A DNA stretch of 15,644 bases. Origin: an uncultured Eubacteriales bacterium (GTDB lineage: Bacteria > Bacillota > Clostridia > Oscillospirales > Acutalibacteraceae). Position 1 is the stretch's first letter; each line of letters begins with the position of its first letter. Location: positions 1 to 15,644 of the forward strand of contig CAJTXF010000062.1 of the NCBI GenBank assembly GCA_910580045.1, in the 5' to 3' direction. The position numbers and the translations under genes are program-made. The notes under the pieces were generated by a model. It ran no database searches and was not told where the DNA came from. It saw only the letters and a list, made by a program, of their open reading frames with translations. Below, piece by piece: positions 13,988 through 15,644 of this stretch.

Positions 13988-15585
13988 GACTGAACCTTGC
14001 ACAGCTGAAAAGCTCCGGGCCTTGGCAGTCCGCCGGGGTGGCCCTGCCCCGGTTCGACACAGAGGCTATGTCCGCCGCCACAGCCAAAAATCCGGCCTGG
14101 CTCCACTTTGGGGCAGGGAACATTTTCCGGGGATTTATCGCCCGGCTCCAGCAGGATTTGCTGAACCAGGGCCTTACGGAGACAGGCATCATCGCCGCCG
14201 AGACTTTTGACTTTGACATCATGGACAAAATCTACGCCCCCCATGACAATCTCACCCTGCTGGTATCCCTTCTCCCGGACGGGGGCATGGACAAGGAGAT
14301 TGTGGCCTCCATCCCCCAGGGCCTGCGGGCCAGCAGTGACTTCCCCCAGGATATGGACAGGCTCCGGGAGATTTTCCGCAGCCAGAGCCTGCAGATGGTC
14401 AGCTACACCATCACGGAAAAGGGCTACGCCCTCCGGGGACTGGACGGGGAGTTCTTGCCTTTGGTCCAGACGGATGCTGAAAACGGGCCCGAGCGCTGTG
14501 TCCACGCCATGAGCCTGACCGCCGCCCTGCTGTGGGAGCGCTTCCAGGCCGGGGGCGCTCCCATTGCCCTGGTGAGCATGGACAACTGCTCCCACAACGG
14601 GGAGAAGCTCCGGGAGAGCGTGACCACTGTGGCTGGTATGTGGGCCCAGCGGGGCCATGTGAGCCAAGCCTTTGCGGACTGGCTCCGGGACGAGAGCCAG
14701 GTCAGCTTCCCCTGGACCATGATTGACAAAATCACCCCCCGCCCGGCCCAGGCCGTGGAGGAGGCCCTCGCCGCCGCTGGGGTGGAGGATATGGCCCCCA
14801 TCGTCACTGGGAAGGGCACCTACATCGCCCCCTTTGTGAACGCGGAGCGGCCCCAGTACCTGGTGGTGGAGGACAGCTTCCCCAACGGGCGGCCGCCCCT
14901 GGAAAATGCCGGGGTCTTTCTGACAGACAGGGCCACGGTCAACGCCACAGAGCGCATGAAGGTGACCACCTGCCTGAACCCCCTGCACACGGCCCTGGCA
15001 GTGTTCGGGTGCCTGCTGGGGTACACCTCCATCGCGGCGGAGATGGGAGACAAGGATTTACATAAGCTGGCGGAAACCATTGGATATCAGGAGGGCCTGC
15101 CTGTGGTCACGGACCCGGGCATCCTCAGCCCCAGGGAGTTTATCCGGGAGGTGCTGGAGGAGCGCCTGCCCAACCCCTTCATCCCAGACACCCCCCAGCG
15201 CATTGCCACGGACACCAGCCAGAAGGTGGGCATCCGCTTTGGGGAGACCATCAAGAGCTATGGGGACAGGGCCGGGGAGCTGACCGCCATCCCCCTGGCC
15301 ATTGCCGGGTGGCTCCGGTACCTGCTGGGGGTGGACGACAGCGGGGCCCCCATGGAGTGCAGTTCCGACCCCATGCTGGAACAGCTTCGGGCCCAGCTGG
15401 CGGGAATAAAGCCAGGCCAGCGGTCAACCGCCATGGTGGAGGCTTTGGCCCCGGTGCTGAGCAATGCCGCCCTGTTCGGCTCTGATTTATGTGCGGCGGG
15501 GCTGGGGGAGAAAATCGCCCAAATGCTGGGCACCATGCTCACTGTCCCCGGCGGGGTCCGGGCCGCGCTGAAGGAATATCTGTAA
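13984..15585 (+). CDS. uxuB: Fructuronate reductase (D-mannonate oxidoreductase)
   Basis: A 533-residue polyol dehydrogenase of the mannitol dehydrogenase family that interconverts D-fructuronate and D-mannonate with NAD(H), one step before UxuA. HFGAGNIFRGF (41-51) is the dinucleotide-binding loop. VSMDNCSHNG (about 197-206) is a family signature. The catalytic set K326, N332 and H335 lies in MKVTTCLNPLHTA. The K-N spacing is one longer than in mannitol 2-dehydrogenases, which I take to be a feature of the UxuB branch. The ATG overlaps the uxuA stop by 4 nt with GGGGGAGCAGG upstream, indicating translational coupling. The product pair and gene order leave little doubt about the role. Confidence 0.94.
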   Translation: MRLNLAQLKSSGPWQSAGVALPRFDTEAMSAATAKNPAWLHFGAGNIFRGFIARLQQDLLNQGLTETGIIAAETFDFDIMDKIYAPHDNLTLLVSLLPDGGMDKEIVASIPQGLRASSDFPQDMDRLREIFRSQSLQMVSYTITEKGYALRGLDGEFLPLVQTDAENGPERCVHAMSLTAALLWERFQAGGAPIALVSMDNCSHNGEKLRESVTTVAGMWAQRGHVSQAFADWLRDESQVSFPWTMIDKITPRPAQAVEEALAAAGVEDMAPIVTGKGTYIAPFVNAERPQYLVVEDSFPNGRPPLENAGVFLTDRATVNATERMKVTTCLNPLHTALAVFGCLLGYTSIAAEMGDKDLHKLAETIGYQEGLPVVTDPGILSPREFIREVLEERLPNPFIPDTPQRIATDTSQKVGIRFGETIKSYGDRAGELTAIPLAIAGWLRYLLGVDDSGAPMECSSDPMLEQLRAQLAGIKPGQRSTAMVEALAPVLSNAALFGSDLCAAGLGEKIAQMLGTMLTVPGGVRAALKEYL

Positions 15586-15589
15586 GCCC

Positions 15590-15644
15590 TAGAGTCTGTT
15601 TGAAACCTCCGAAACACTGTCTGTTTTGCCCAGAAATGGTGTTT
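15590..15644. repeat. Left part of a probable inverted repeat cut by the window edge
   Basis: After the uxuB stop, AAACAC (15612-15617) is mirrored by GTGTTT (15639-15644), the very last six bases. If this is an inverted repeat, the left arm would reach back to about 15590 and the right arm would continue beyond the window. It could be a terminator-like hairpin or another mobile-element end; only six base pairs are visible. Confidence 0.3.

Overview
The window reads like chromosomal DNA of a motile, GC-rich, low-molecular-weight Firmicute, most likely a gut Clostridium of the Oscillospiraceae/Ruminococcaceae type. This rests on strong AGGAGG-type ribosome sites, sigma-A and sigma-D type promoters, a YfhO/CsbB pair, a Firmicutes-type membrane-anchored HtrA, and UxuA/UxuB proteins of the clostridial form. 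The taxonomic placement is inference from style, not a database match. No rRNA, tRNA, CRISPR array, transposase or intact phage gene was seen.

Left part (1-4229, mostly minus strand): the first 27 bases are the opening nine codons of a flagellin gene running out of the window. It is preceded by a roughly 205-nt leader and a near-consensus sigma-28/SigD promoter. The leader carries three ANGGA motifs, two in hairpin loops and one in the Shine-Dalgarno sequence, as expected for CsrA control. Upstream lies a two-gene operon, yfhO followed by a GtrB/CsbB-type polyprenyl-phosphate glycosyltransferase (4-nt overlap), closed by a strong terminator. Together they would load a sugar on undecaprenyl phosphate and transfer it to a cell-envelope polymer.

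Middle part (4230-9588, plus strand): a 550-bp non-coding stretch rich in inverted repeats contains two extended -10 promoters. It leads into a tight operon of an SGNH hydrolase, a YfbR-type HD 5'-deoxynucleotidase and a tRNA-dihydrouridine synthase. Then comes htrA, a membrane-anchored surface protease, whose leader carries a 176-bp MITE-like element between promoter and start codon, and a perfect 15-bp-arm terminator.

Right part (9640-15644): a Rob-like AraC regulator and a Gfo/Idh/MocA oxidoreductase lie on the minus strand, separated by a second MITE-like element whose terminal repeat supplies the oxidoreductase stop codon. Divergent from the oxidoreductase is a small AP2-domain protein. 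The AT-rich region between them holds two long near-palindromes with the same GTATAC core, 114 bp apart. Finally uxuA and uxuB (mannonate dehydratase, fructuronate reductase; ATGA overlap) form a hexuronate-catabolic operon with its own near-ideal promoter. The window ends inside what looks like another inverted repeat.

The strongest items for follow-up are the flagellin leader, the paired GTATAC palindromes with the AP2 gene, and the two MITE-like elements.
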